NCBI GenBank assembly: GCA_001692895.1 | Contig: KV748222.1 | Span: 1,146,683 to 1,210,682 of the forward strand | DNA: 64,000 nucleotides | DNA from: Cenococcum geophilum 1.58 | Lineage: Eukaryota; Ascomycota; Dothideomycetes; Gloniales; Gloniaceae | Reading direction: 5' to 3' | Part shown: positions 1 through 11,527 of the stretch, in pieces | How the letters are laid out: every line of letters starts with the position of its first letter | Numbering within the stretch: the stretch's first letter is position 1 | Notes under the pieces: model-generated | Told to the model about the DNA's origin: nothing | The model's input: only the letters and a program-made list of their open reading frames with translations | The model's database searches: none | Made by a program: the position numbers and the translations under genes

Positions 1-971
1 CATTAGGCAGCGCCCATCCCAACACGCTGGATGCTGGGAAACCGACAACCCGTCAATATTTTTTTTCTCGGTTAGCTCGCTTTTAGAAACAGCCCACCTA
101 CCGAGTCATTTCTGGGTTGGCAGTCAGCGATATCATGGCACATACTCCAATTTCACTTTCTCCCGCCCGGAATCGACCTACTCTGAACTGGTTTCTCATG
201 CAGTATGTGGGAATCCCCGCCTGGGTCCACTCGGCTGCTGCCGCAGCTCCGGAAGACCATAAAGACCTTAAGCCCCAATACGGCAATATGCCCGATGACC
301 ACATATTTTGAGGTTCTCACAACTTCACTAGCAACTTTAACATTCATACCATTTTCAAACCTGACCCCTAAAGAGACTCCTAAAGATCTTCAAAGCTATT
401 TCCTTTGACTATTGTAGTATTCCTTACGTAGGTCCTCAATTTCCGAGTCTCGCGTCTCACTCGTGCAAAAGCAACAGTAACACTACATGTACATACGTCT
501 CCACAAATTTAGCGAGATGCACCCTTACTTTTTCTCTCTACAAGGGCCCTAAGAGATTGTGTCTAAAGCCATGCATACAATATGTGTGCTTAGCAGATAA
601 TAGGACTCTACTCATCCCAACAAAAGCACACCGGTGCTGTCAGCCATTCTATGCCGTCTTTCATTCCGCTCTTATGTATGGTCCATTCACACATCTAGAG
701 AGACGCTGAATCATGAAGACAGAACATCATCATTTAGTTGAAGAACCTCCTCATACTCTCTCCAGAGCCCGGACTCGCCCCCTAGTGCTCCCGTCTTCCA
801 CCGAAATCTTACAGAGCCGACTCGGCATGAATTCCGTGCGGTGGAGGAGTCACTAGTCTATTTCCCCTCGTTTTTTAAGCGAAACCACCGCCAACGAGGC
901 GTTATCGCAGAGACAGTGGTCGAACAAACTTCACTCCTAGGATTTTGGTCAATGGCAACATAACCGAGTAC
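1..971. other. Unassigned sequence without a recognised gene
   Basis: This stretch keeps normal CA and TG dinucleotides, so it does not look heavily hit by RIP. Only short open frames are present and none resembles a family I know or shows convincing splice sites. No tRNA, 5S rRNA or transposon end was recognised. The same holds for 1217-1877, between the inverted repeat and the first pseudogene. Confidence 0.5.
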
Positions 972-1216
972 GAAGGACGGAGCCAAAAATGTATTTCTCC
1001 TTCCTTTTTGGGACTAGCGATTTTCCCCCTATAAGGTGCTCATAAGGTTGCTGAAGTTTTAGGCCTCTTTGGGGCCTTTGGCAGGTCTTAGGGACATAGA
1101 CCGCCTAAATCTTGTTGCTCAGGCGGTAGAGCCCCACAACTTAGCGACCTTATGGGGGGTATCGGCTGGTCCCAAAAAGGAAAGAGAAACCCATTTTTGC
1201 ACCGTCCTCCGTAGAC
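972..1216. repeat. Imperfect inverted repeat, possible small MITE
   Basis: The left arm at about 975-1036 is the reverse complement of the right arm at about 1142-1210. Both read approximately CAAAAATG, TTTCTC, then TTCCTTTTTGGGAC, and continue into a CCCCC..ATAAGGT stretch. A spacer of about 100 bp separates the arms. The layout resembles a small foldback or MITE-like element. No target-site duplication could be fixed, so the ends are approximate. Confidence 0.5.
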
Positions 1217-1877
1217 ACATTCCATCTAATAATACACTTGGCCAGCCTTAGCAGTGGAATACGAATATGCGATTCAGGGGTTTAAATCAACAGTAGGACA
1301 AGAAAAACCGTGTCAAGTTGTCAAATTGGGGGCTCAGGCACGCAATTCTGTTTTGGTAATCTCGTCCTCTGTAGCAGTGAAAGCGCAACCTGTCGACCTG
1401 AGACGGATTGTCTCAGTTGACTAGTACCTGTTCCTGTTGCCTGCACCTGCAACTTGTATATATAGTCTCTTTTATTTCATAGATTAATAAAAATACACGA
1501 GTCCGTTCGACACAACCCAACAACTGAGACCCAGCCGTTCTACATCTATAGTTAACTGAATAACCTCCCAACGACACTTCAATAACAAAGGATCCTGTGA
1601 ACACATTTTTACACTCTACGGAAAGCCATACCAGCTTCTTCTGTGATTTCTTCTCTTTTAAGCACCAGCGCCTTGCTAATTATGATCCAGCGACTCGCCC
1701 TTTACACACCCATGTCACCACCGCTCTCGTGGCCCACCTCAGATGTCGAGAAGAATCGGCCTAACGAGACAAACCTCGGTGCTCAGTTCTCGGAGTCGGA
1801 TTCGAAAATGGGAGTCGAAGCTGGGATTAAACGCGTACACGGGGGTTCTCATCGCTTTCCATGACATTTACAAACGC

Positions 1878-4145
1878 TTACGACGATATCCTTAAAAAGG
1901 CTCTTTTTCGCCGGAGGGTCTTTTTCGAAGAAGCGTCTGCAAGAGTCTCGGCTGGGATTGGGTTCTGGTTAAGCGCCTCATATTTCCCTCCAAAGGAATT
2001 AAAAGCCTGTCGCGCGGCAGGCATTTGGAGAAACTCCTGGTGCTGGATCTGAGGACCTGAGCCAATCATTGCCTCAGTAACAGCTGGGTTCCAAGCTTGG
2101 TTGAACGTGACGAGACCGGGAGGGTGGGAATCAGGGTTGATATAATCATTCCTTAGGCCATTGGGTTGAAAAACGAAGTCCTCGTTGCGGTTTGGTAGAT
2201 CTCCTAAATGGTCGTATGATGAATCCACTGCTATTCTACCCTGATTCCTGTCGGCGTGATTTGAGTAGCTACTCTCGCTCGAAAAGGGATTAAACTTCTC
2301 GTCGGTAAATCCTGTGACGTTAGTTCGAGAAGATTGTGAAGTTCCTCGAGTAAAAAGGCTGGAAGCTTCCGTTTCAATTTGCGATTCCTGGAAATAACCT
2401 TGTCCAGCCGATAGAGAGATATTGTATCCTGCATCTGCCATGTCTACATCATGACAAAAGGCTGTACACGCATACGTGTCGCTAGGAGATGGCGCAAGGT
2501 CCACAGGATCCAAATGCTCTGGGTAGGAAGAGGCTTCTACCTCCGTCCCAAGATAGGATGTTTCCAAGATAGGATGTTTCCAAGATAGGATGTTTCCAAG
2601 ACAGGGACACTCAAGTCTTGCATACCTGGTCCACTTGCCGATACCGGGCGTTTTGAGGGCGATTGAAACTGACCGGATTCACTGGCCGTATGTGCAGACC
2701 CTCGCCCAAATATCGCTGCGCCATATTTTGGAAGTGGATTAGGAAGCTCGATCTTGGCGTTTCTGCGTCGGGACGAGAACTGTTGTATTCGATCACATCT
2801 ACAGGAAACTTGCCTCGTGGGGCGAATGCCCGATTTCGGACATGGTTCGAAAAGGTGGGCTGAGCTGTGCCACTGAAGTCCTGTGGCAGTGACCAAAGCC
2901 TGGCCTGGTAGGGAGTGGCTCTCGTGAAGGAGTTCGCACAAGGTGGACGTCTGGATAGTGAGGTAATCCTTATCCCGCGGAACATTCTTGAATTTGTTGC
3001 ATAACGAAGCGGACGTTGCTGGTTGGATGACGTCGTTGAAGTTGTCTGCAAAGAATACGACCGCACCATTGTCGCGCGCAAAAGCCGGCCACTGTCCACA
3101 GGTTTTCTTAAGCCCAGTTTCGTGAACTTTCATTCGAGGCTTACGTTGTAGGAATTCCATATAATTCCAACCTTGAACCTGTTGCTCCCAGCTCAGCTTA
3201 AGCTCAATGCCCGCCTCGGAGACGTTTTCTGTTTCGGCCTGTAAACCTTCAAGCATCTGATAAAGCTCCCGGACTTCATCCCGAAATAGCTTTACTTGAA
3301 CATCCTCCTTATCGAGGTGCTGGTCTCGACGCAAAATGAGATCGTGATTTTGGACCATGCTGTCAAAGACAGAATCCGGTTGATCGCAGACTGCACTATC
3401 AAATTTGACAAGTTTGCAATCCACACGATACGGTTTCAATGAGTGACGGTTGAGGATTGCGTGGAGAATGAACCTTTGGCCATCAGTATGCCACGCGCGG
3501 CGTTGTGTCATATCTTGAAGAATAACATGGGTCTGACGAGCATCGTCAAGCAGATCTTCATAGAAATCGGAATGCTGAGCATGGTAGGTGCCATCCTTGC
3601 GGCCTATGGAGAAGCGGGCACTTGCAGTGACGATTTTCGTGAAACCAACAGAACCTCCTGTTAGCTTTAGTACCTTTTTTGAAAGTGGTGTGATTTTGGA
3701 TGGGGGTAATAATGTTGTGAAGTCGAATGACTCTGTCGCTGCATGCCATTAGCCTATTTGACAGAAAATTCCTCCTTGAGACGATATAATGAGGTGGATA
3801 TCTCTCCAGAGGTACCAACAGGAGTAGTAACATACCGAGATGGTTAATGGTTGCGCTATACCACCCGAGAAATGCTCTAGTTGAATGTAAGGCTGTTTCT
3901 CCAAATTCTGCCAGCATGAGGCGGGCTGGACAAAGTGTTCGAACATCTTTATAGCTAATCCTCCCTTGATCTTTCTTCAGGAAATGCCATTGCACGGAGT
4001 CTCCTAGCCGCTCGATAGGTACAAACATTGTAGATCGCCCTTTTAGGATATATCCTCCCCCAAATTCCGTTGCATTCAGAATGCCACCTAAAGCTGACAT
4101 GATCTCCAACGGGATCTCCAGACCTGCTTCATTCGGCCTATAAAA
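1878..4145 (-). pseudogene. Truncated, frameshifted copy of an uncharacterised fungal protein family
   Basis: The first visible exon (4145 down to about 3834) contains the block GLEIPLEIM and then FGGGYILKGRSTMFVP. I recall these as typical of a large uncharacterised Pezizomycotina family that often sits in repeat-rich regions. A donor GTATGT at about 3833 and an acceptor CTAACAG at about 3662 join it to a second exon with GFTKIVTASARFSIG, RRAWHTDG and LPKYGAAIFG, which fit the same family. No function is known to me. Two lesions are seen. The frame breaks at a tripled 16-bp repeat (2548-2601). Upstream of about 4145 the gene meets degenerate, transposon-like sequence, so the N-terminal part is missing. 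The C-terminal frame runs on to a stop at 1878. The intron is about 170 bp, so a small exon inside it could have been missed. Confidence 0.7.
2548..2601. repeat. 16-bp unit repeated three times inside an exon
   Basis: The unit CCAAGATAGGATGTTT occurs at 2548-2563, 2564-2579 and 2580-2595, followed by a partial fourth copy (CCAAGA). The two extra units add 32 bp, which is not a multiple of three. On the minus strand the coding frame changes here. With a single unit, the upstream and downstream frames would join smoothly. Confidence 0.9.
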
Positions 4146-5477
4146 CAACCCCTGCGCTAGTACTATACTGCTACTATCCAGACCTATAGCTAAAGCTTTC
4201 TATACCTAATACTCGGATTATCCTAAGCCGCCTAAACCTATTACTAGCATTATACTACTACCGCTAAAGCCATCCGCATCTAATACCTAGATTATCCTAA
4301 GCCGTTTAACCCTATTACTAGCACCGTACTACTACCAAACTAATAAGCCTTATATTAATACGCCTACAAACTAACAAGACCTCGCGCCGCTACGCCTATA
4401 AAACGAACCCAATAACCTATTACGTCGATAAGCCTACGACCTAACCTAAATACGACTAGGTAGAGCCTCGCTCCCTAGGTATCCCTACTAGATAGAGCAT
4501 AGCTCTCTAGACCGACCCTATCGCTTATATTATACTGCCACCTAAACCTATTAACAAGACCTCGCGCCAATATGCATACGAACCCAAACTAATAAGCTCT
4601 ATATCGATTCGCCTACGGAACCTAAACACGTTACTAGTATTATGCTACTACCTAAATCTAATAAGATCCCGTGCCGATATGCCTACAGAACCTGCGCTAG
4701 CACTATACTATCACTAATAAGAACCTACCACGACCATAACACCATACCGTACTATAAATACTACACCGCACCAACAAGAACCTACTAAGATACTACACTA
4801 TACCGTACCGACTATACCGTATTACTAGAATCTATTTACCCACCTACCTACCCCTATACACACTATACGACACACTCCCTATAGAGGGGGGGAAAGAGGG
4901 GGGGGAAGGGAGGGCCCTATTAGCCTTAGGATAAGACCTAGTAAGGAGGGACCATATATAGATATATAAAGGAAGACCGTAGAGCTACTAGAAGCGAGAA
5001 AGGGACTATATAAGCTTTAACAATGCATCTCTAAGCGGCAAGAATAGGAGTATAGCTGGTAATAAAAGCTAGGCTATGCTTTAGGCCTAATAAGTTAGTA
5101 GCCTAATAATTAAACATAAAAGGACCGAACTAGAGGAGCCTATATAGCGGAGGACGTAGAAGGGCGAAGAAGGGCTAATAATTTTTTTTCCCGTAATGGG
5201 TTTTTTTGTATATATGATATAATAACGCCTCGCAGGAGCTCGGAAGTAAGAGGGAGGTACTATCACAGGAGTCACCCACGCACGTTCGTCCCGTAACACC
5301 TACGCACGTCTTACGACTACCCCTATTCCCTTAACCACGTTAACCTAACCTGTTCTGTTTCCTTATCTAAATGTCTTTATATTAACCACGCATAGTTACG
5401 TGTACGTAGCCTTCTTTAATTACTACCCCGTTTAGTATATTATATTCCAGCTTATGCCTACTTCCGTAACACAAACA
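4146..5477. repeat. Degenerate CCTAA-rich and AT-rich repeat debris
   Basis: No gene is recognised. About 4210-4340 holds two diverged copies of a block of roughly 60-80 bp (both contain TTATCCTAAGCCG and CTATTACTAGCA). Words such as AAGACCTCGCGCC recur at about 4378, 4557 and 4665. A purine tract with several G runs lies at 4886-4916. A minus-strand stretch starting TGTTACGGGACG at 5299 could be an old LTR edge, but no second LTR was found. CA/TG depletion indicates RIP. Confidence 0.5.
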
Positions 5478-5995
5478 CAGTTAGAAGGAGCCCTTAAGCC
5501 TATTTAAGTAGTTTTCGATTATAAGGCCTTAGAATATTTTATAATAACAAAGGCCCTTATAGCCTAGTAGGTATACTAGGCGAAAGTCTTATCCCAATTT
5601 AACTTCCTAATTATATATAGATTAAGTACTACTAACTATGCGGATGCTCTTATAAGGCGTAAATAGGACCTAGATAACTAGGCAGCTATAAAGATATTAT
5701 TATAGACTTAGACGCTATTATAACTAAAATACCTTAACCTTTAAATATAGGCAGAACTAAATACGGACCCTTTAAGCGCTAAGATATATCCTATTAATTC
5801 TATAGAACTTAACCTTATTAATAAACTGCTATAGGTAAACTGTACGGCCCCTTCTCTATAGGAGTATTGTAAAAAGGCAAAGGATAATACTAGCCTATAG
5901 TCCCTTAAAAACGGACTACTTAAGCACTAGGAACGGCTAGTAGTAGTAAAGGAATAGAACTTACGGACTTAGCTTATTGCCGAAGTATATACCTA
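5478..5995 (+). pseudogene. Gypsy-B RNase H to integrase N-terminus relic
   Basis: The frame carries EGALKPI, then KALEYFITTKAL, LSQFNFLI and TTNYADAL, which is the RNase H signature of Ty3/gypsy Pol (DHKxLEYF, LSxFNF, NxxADALSR). The linker then runs to ERLVVVKE..NLRT..LIAEVY at the start of the integrase zinc-binding part. Stops replace Gln or Trp throughout. The segment ends exactly at the TA dinucleotide (5994-5995) used by the minisatellite element. Confidence 0.85.
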
Positions 5996-6111
5996 CATCG
6001 GCAAAATATTGTCCCTTGTAAATGACCTCAGCTGCTAGAAGTTGGCGTCGTTGGCGGGCCATTGAGGGCATTGACCAACTTGACAAACCAGCCTATGTCG
6101 AGTTCATTTGA

Positions 6112-6170
6112 CACGCAGCCTGCGCGCAGCCTGCGCATAGCCTGCGTAACCTGCGCAACCTGCGCAACCT
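6112..6170. repeat. Minisatellite a: about 10-11 bp, CGCAGCCTG type (copy 1)
   Basis: Short GC-rich units alternate as CGCAGCCTGCG and TGCGCAACC. The reverse complement of the same array, with more GCGC, is at about 41768-41822 in copy 2, near the corresponding end. Confidence 0.8.
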
Positions 6171-6276
6171 ATATAACTTATAATTTTAGATAATAAAGGC
6201 TACTTTAAAGCCGTTTATAAAGCTATCAAGATAAATTGTATACACTTCTTTATATAATCTACTACGCCCACATCTG

Positions 6277-6650
6277 CTACCTGTCTGCATCGTCTACCTG
6301 TCTACATCACCTACCTATCTGCATCACCTACCTGTCTGCATTACCTACCTGTCTGCATCGCCTACCTGTCTGCATTGTCTACCTGTCTGCATCGTCTACC
6401 TGTCTACATCACCTACCTGTCTGCATCACCTACCTGTCTGCATCGCCTACCTATCTGCATCATCTACCTGTCTGCATCGCCTACCTGTCTGCATCGTCTA
6501 CCGGTCTGCATCGTCTACCTATCTACATCACCCTACCTGTCTGCATCACCACCCTGTCTGCATCGCCTACCTGTCTGCATCGCCTACCTATCTGCATCGT
6601 CTACCTATCTGCATTGTCTACCTGTCTACATCGCCTACCTGTCTGCATCT
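6277..6650. repeat. Minisatellite b: 17-bp units (copy 1)
   Basis: The consensus unit is CTGCATCGTCTACCTGT, about 22 units, with variants ending CTAT and internal CACC or GCC. Because 17 is not a multiple of three, the array yields long open frames with a 17-residue period in all phases. These are not evidence of a gene. Copy 2 carries the inverted array at about 41346-41590. Confidence 0.9.
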
Positions 6651-6870
6651 GCCTTATAGTGTCTAATTCAATTTGGGGAGAGTCGGCCCGATCAAAGGCT
6701 CTGATTGATTCGAATCGTTCTCCATAGCCGTTCGCCTGCTGTACATTTGAACAGTGGTCATCTAGGGTGCCTCCCTAGGAGGCTTAATTCGATTCGATTC
6801 GGTAATAGGCTCTGATAATTCAATTAATCGATTGAATCGTTCGTGGTGTTCGCTGGCTGGTTGTTCAAAC

Positions 6871-7262
6871 GGTCGTCGTCTGGTTCTAGTAACGGTCGTC
6901 TGCTAGTTCTGGCGACGGTCGTCTGGTTCTGGCGACGGTCATCTAGTTCTGGCGACGGTCATCTGGTTCTAGCGACGGTCATCTGGTTCTGGCGACGGTC
7001 ATCTGGTTCTGGCGACGGTCGTCTAGTTCTGGCAACGGTCGTCTGGTTCTGGCGACGGTCATCTGGTTCTGCGACGGTCATCTGGTCTGGCGACGTTCGT
7101 CTAGTTCTGGCGACGGTCGTGGTTCTGGCGACGGTCGTCTAGTTTCTGGCGACGGTCGTCTGGTTCTGGCGACGGTCGTCTAGTTCTGGCGACGGTCGTG
7201 GTTCTGGCGACGGTCATCTGGTCTGGCGACGGTTGTCTGGTTCTGGCGACGGTCCTCTGCTG
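6871..7262. repeat. Minisatellite c: 20-bp units (copy 1)
   Basis: The consensus unit is GGTTCTGGCGACGGTCGTCT, about 19-20 units, with a few single-base and dropout variants. The inverted array is at about 40800-41285 in copy 2. A short CCTCC/GGAGG palindromic spacer adjoins this array in both copies (6767-6782 and 7276-7294 here, about 40763-40785 in copy 2). Confidence 0.9.
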
Positions 7263-7356
7263 GCTGCCGTTCCAGTGCCTCCTAAGGTAGGGAGGATGTA
7301 AGGAAGGGTAAAAATAAGGGTGCTGCAAAGGGGGTAACTTGGCAGAGGCACGTGCG

Positions 7357-7752
7357 GGACCCGATGTAGAGCTTCGTGTAGAGCCTCCGTACGCAGAGCT
7401 TCGCGCAGAGCCTCGTGCAGAGCCTCTGTACGTAGAGCTTCGTGTAGAGCTTCGTGTAGAGCTTCGTGCAGAGCCTCGTGCAGAGCCTCTGTACGCAGAG
7501 CTTCGTGCAGAGCCTCGTGCAGAGCCTCTGTACGTAGAGCTTCGTGTAGAGCTTCGTGTAGAGCTTCGTGCAGAGCCTCGTGCAGAGCATCTGTACGCAG
7601 AGCTTCGTGCAGAGCCTCTGTCGCAGAGCTTCGTGCAGAGCCTCTGTCGCAGAGCTTCGTGCAGAGCTTCGTGCAGAGCCTCGTGCAGAGCCTCGTGCAG
7701 AGCCTCGTGCAGAGCCTCTGTCGCAGAGCTTCGTGTAGAGCTTCGTGTAGAG
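7357..7752. repeat. Minisatellite d: 12-bp units (copy 1)
   Basis: The core unit AGAGCCTCGTGC alternates with AGAGCTTCGTGT and the longer variants AGAGCCTCTGTACGC and AGAGCCTCTGTCGC, forming higher-order groups. The 12-bp period gives long open frames on both strands that I regard as artefacts. The inverted array is at about 40171-40672 in copy 2. Confidence 0.9.
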
Positions 7753-7810
7753 CCTCTTGAGCATATAACTTAAAAATAATCTATTATATTACCTTAATTG
7801 TATATAAGGA

Positions 7811-7980
7811 ATATATAAGTTGGTTAACTGCGTGTTATTTAACTTTTAAATATGTCAAGTTGGTTAATTGCAGGTCAATTGCAGGTCAATTGCGTGTTAT
7901 TTGACTTTTAAATATGTCAAGTTGGTCAACTGCGTGTCATTTGACTTTTGAATGTGTCAAGTTGGTCAACTGCATGTCAA
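7811..7980. repeat. Minisatellite e: about 40-bp units (copy 1)
   Basis: Units combine TATGTCAAGTTGGTCAACTG with CGTGTCATTTGACTTTTAAA, repeated about four times with partial units. The inverted counterpart in copy 2 is at about 39872-40118. Both run into GCGAAACGCG-type sequence next to the element end. Confidence 0.85.
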
Positions 7981-8016
7981 TTACGCGAAACGCGCTTAAC
8001 AAAGTCGACTTGAAAC

Positions 8017-11000
8017 CAGTGTGGCCAACAGTCAGCGTCCAGCGAGCTTCGCTGACTGACTGTACCAATTGAACCGCTCGCTGTCCGCTCGCTGGGTAAA
8101 TGTGTACGCTGACTGCACCGCTGATAGCGCGCTTATCCAAATCGGGTAATTTGTATAGATTTAATGGAGTTATAGAGCTAAAATTTAGATTTTTAACAGC
8201 ACTTCTGTATGTATAAATATTGATATTGCCTAATATTAAATCTACCTTAATTAACCTTGTATAGTATTTAGATATCGCCACGCCGCGTAGGCTTTAAAGA
8301 AGTTCGTAGTGACGTTAGTAGTATGTCACGGGACACCCCCGTGACACCTTATACACGTCCACCTGTTTCCACCGACTCAGCAACTAGAGACTGACCACGA
8401 GACGGCAATTTGCGGCAATCTGACGGCAATCTGCCATATTCTGCCATATTCCGCCAAGTTCCACCGAATCCTGCCAAGTTCTGCCAGGACCACCACCTGA
8501 ATCCTATTCTGCTCCGTGCACGTGTTGACCAAGCAACCAAGCTAACGATATATACCCTTTCTTCCCGTTTCCCTGCCTTCTCTCCTTACGCAACGTCTTG
8601 ACCTTATCACACAGTTCATGTATATAGCTTAATAGTATCTACTTTGCTACATATTATCGCCGCTTATACTCACTCCGTGACATAGTAGGGACTTGGGTTA
8701 GGTGGTTAAGTAGGCTCTATAAGCTCTATTTTAAAGTTAGATTCTATTAGGTAGAGAGCTCTAGTAAACGTACCTCTCTTATCTAGTGTTTCTACCACTA
8801 TATCTAACCTATAGCTAGTAAGATTGGTTTTTAAACTTGTTAACTAGGGCGTAGCTAAGGCTCTGTTAGAGTTAATACAGTTAATTAAGCTGCTTGGTAA
8901 AAGGCCTTTAAGTAGCCACTATTTTTAATATTAGTTTACTTTAACTATATCGGCTAAGAGCCTATTGCGCTTATTAGAAATAATCTTCTTAGCTTAGCTA
9001 AAAGCTCGCTTATATATAGAGCTTATTACTAGTATAGAAAATAGATCTAAAGTAATCTTAGTAAGAGTTAGATAAAGGATTTAACTAGTAGTAAGCTACC
9101 AGTTAAGAGGATCTGGAATAATATTGCTTACCTTACTACCGTTTTTATTACGGATCTTAATTAGCTTAAGGCCTGCGTTATAGTAGCGATTAAGTTTAGT
9201 AGTAAGCTTAATTTACTTTTGCGAGCGTAAGAAAGTAAGGTTCTTATTAACTAGTAGAGATTATAAATATTTATCGCCTAAATCGTCGCTAGATATATAA
9301 GGAACCTTCCTACGTTATAGTTTAACTACCTCCTTATCTTCCTTACCTACTTACTTATTAATATAGTCATCAAATACTATTTTTATACACCTCTTAGCGT
9401 GCTTCTACTACTATAGCCACCGTTTCTACTTATCGCGAAAGTAGGCGCGTTTAAGAGAGGGATAAAGGATAACTGCAATAAAGTAGTACGGGCTCTCAGC
9501 TTTTATTTTATCGAAATACTTATTAAGCTTCTGCAGAGCTATATTAACGCTAGATTTAAAGAAGCAGTTATCTATATTCTTAAGATTCTGCTAAGTTTAT
9601 ATAAGGATCTAGTAAAGAAGCTTTATGTTTATAATTAACTCCTATAAAGCTCCATATAAGCCCTTAACGCCATAGCTATTAGCATTACCTTTTATGCGTT
9701 TAGTAGCTAATATAAAAGGCTTTAGGATTTTAATAAGCTGCTTAACTTCCGCCTAATCTTCTTTAGTAAGAAAGTCTTGCGTAAGGTTGTAGCTATTATT
9801 AGTAGGCTTCCTCTAAGTTAGTAGATATTTATTAATCACTTTCTTAAGAAGTAGCGCCTATTAAAGTATAAAGTAGGTAAAATTCCACTAAACGCCACCG
9901 TCTTTAATAAGTATAAGTTCGGCTTAATTAAAGAGCTTATCCTCCATATAAGCCTTAGCTTAATTCTTAGTAAAGTTTTAGCGGTGAGCCATAAATTGTA
10001 TAATATATTTAATAATATTATAAACTTTTCCAACGACACCTTTCTACCGCATAAGGTTAAATTTAGCTTAATCGCTAGCACTAATTAGCAAGCGTTTAAG
10101 CTTGCCAATACCTTTACTATATAGTAAGGCCTTAATAATAAGGTTTATAATATAGCCAACATACTAGAGTTGTTCCCTTTTTGCCACTATAAGGCTTTAT
10201 AAGAGATATTCGTAGAGCTTATTATTATTAGTGGCGTTATTAGCTATTAGACAGCCAAGCTTATATTTAAATTAATACTTCTAAATAACTGTTGCTAAAG
10301 CTATTACCACATTCTTAGCTATATGCGATCCTTATATCTATAGAAGTCCTATAAGAATTAATTGTAACTTACTATCTTTATTAACTAAGTAAGCTACTAC
10401 ACTAAGTAGTAATATTTCATTTATTAACGTCCAGATATTACAGCTAATATAGATTTTACTTTATAAGGTAAGGAGGAGGTCTTTAATATTAAGGCGTTGG
10501 CGCTTAAAAGCAGATTTTATCTAGTTACTTAGTGATATATATAAACGTATAAGACACTCTTATATCTAAGGACGGTCAAATATAAGCAATGCGTGGGTAT
10601 AAGTACTTATAGCTTACTGAAATATAATATCCTATAGGATTGTCCAATTAATATAGGCTTATATATAGCCAGCTGCCCAAAACGGCTGGCGTTTGCTACT
10701 GCCGGATATAGGAGAGACTTAAGCGTTTAGTTTGGATAGTGCTTATAGAGTACTACTATAGCTATTATAATTAAGAATAAGACTATATTTCGATTTTAAA
10801 TGGCTAACAATATAATCTATACCGTTAATTGTAAGTAATATAGCTGGTCTTTAAGCTAAATAGCAGATTTTATATAACCAGAGTCTCTTTCTACCCTTTA
10901 GCCCGTCCCAGAACAGATCTGCTCTATACTTCTATATTATTAATATAATGGAGTTCTTTAAAAGGGACCGCTTATTAATAATTTAGTATCCGTATTTACT

Positions 11001-11527
11001 AGTAAGCTTGCCGTACTTACCTAGGTAAAGATTATCCCAGTTAATAGGAAAGATATAGCTATAGTTCTAGCCAATTAATGGAGGATCTTGTGATGTAGAG
11101 TTATTCTGCTTATTTAATTTGGGCGTGTTTTTAATTATAAGGGGAGTAGAAGTAGTAGATCCGCGACGCCTATGGGATACTAAAGAGCTTAATTAACGCG
11201 TAGATTGTGAACTTAATGAGAAAGAATAATAAAAAGGTTAATATAAACGCGTGTATATACGCGACAGGGAATTTGGAGAAAACTATACTATTTTATATAA
11301 ATATCCCAGGGGTTTCCCGCCCGAATTTTAGCCGAAGACCCTTAGATCTTTAACCTCTACTAAAAGCTTTAAAACACCATCCTTTCTTACCACCTATGCA
11401 GCGAGCTGTCAGCTCGCTGCAGTCTTACCGCTGACTGACTGTTATAACTATATACGCTGACTGACTGCTTATATAAGCAGCTAGCTGCCAGCGACGCTGC
11501 CAGCGACGCTGCCTGTTGGCCACACTG
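8017..11527 (-). mobile_element. hAT-superfamily DNA transposon with 8-bp target duplication
   Basis: The 23-bp terminal inverted repeats have one mismatch: CAGTGTGGCCAACAG at 8017-8031, continuing to 8039, and the reverse complement at 11505-11527. The 8-bp flanks are CTTGAAAC (8009-8016) and CTTAAAAC (11528-11535). They differ by one G-to-A change in a TG context, as RIP would produce. The empty site is visible at the matching position of the other minisatellite element (about 39828-39865). Just inside the TIRs, GC-rich subterminal repeats (GCTGACTGACTG, CCAGCGACGCTG) escape RIP and could be transposase-binding sites. Length is 3511 bp. An 8-bp duplication, TIRs starting CAG, and a transposase relic together identify hAT. 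Confidence 0.93.
8690..11290 (-). pseudogene. RIP-inactivated hAT transposase
   Basis: On the minus strand around 9780-9620 the frame reads LTKED-stop-AEVKQLI, then KILKPFILATKRIKG and NSYGVKGLYGAL. This is the typical hAT block where a DW pair is followed by LL-x-PF and a small Gly-rich stretch, so the stop replaces Trp. A further open stretch at 9836-10081 precedes it in the same direction. The rest is AT-rich with frequent TAG/TAA. I could not place the N-terminal BED finger or the C-terminal dimerisation domain, so the boundaries are approximate. Confidence 0.75.

Noticed and set aside
4886..4916. G-rich tract as a telomere or G-quadruplex element
   Set aside because: It is irregular and lacks the TTAGGG repeat. 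A polypurine tract of an old retroelement is as likely.
6277..6650. Possible CRISPR array
   Set aside because: Units are head-to-tail without unique spacers, and the sequence is from a eukaryote.
6236..7330. Long open frames encoding repeated YLSASPTCLHRLPVCI-like or WFWRRSSGSGDGRL-like peptides
   Set aside because: They arise from the 17-bp and 20-bp tandem arrays, which stay open in several phases and on both strands. No start context or flanking exon supports a gene.
7282..7773. Open frames of about 150 residues on both strands, rich in EALHEAL or RAEPRAEP repeats
   Set aside because: A 12-bp array keeps all frames open. The inverted copy at 40129-40701 shows the same artefact.
7937..8281. 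Minus-strand open frame of 114 codons
   Set aside because: It crosses the hAT end and target duplication, so it joins two unrelated sequences.
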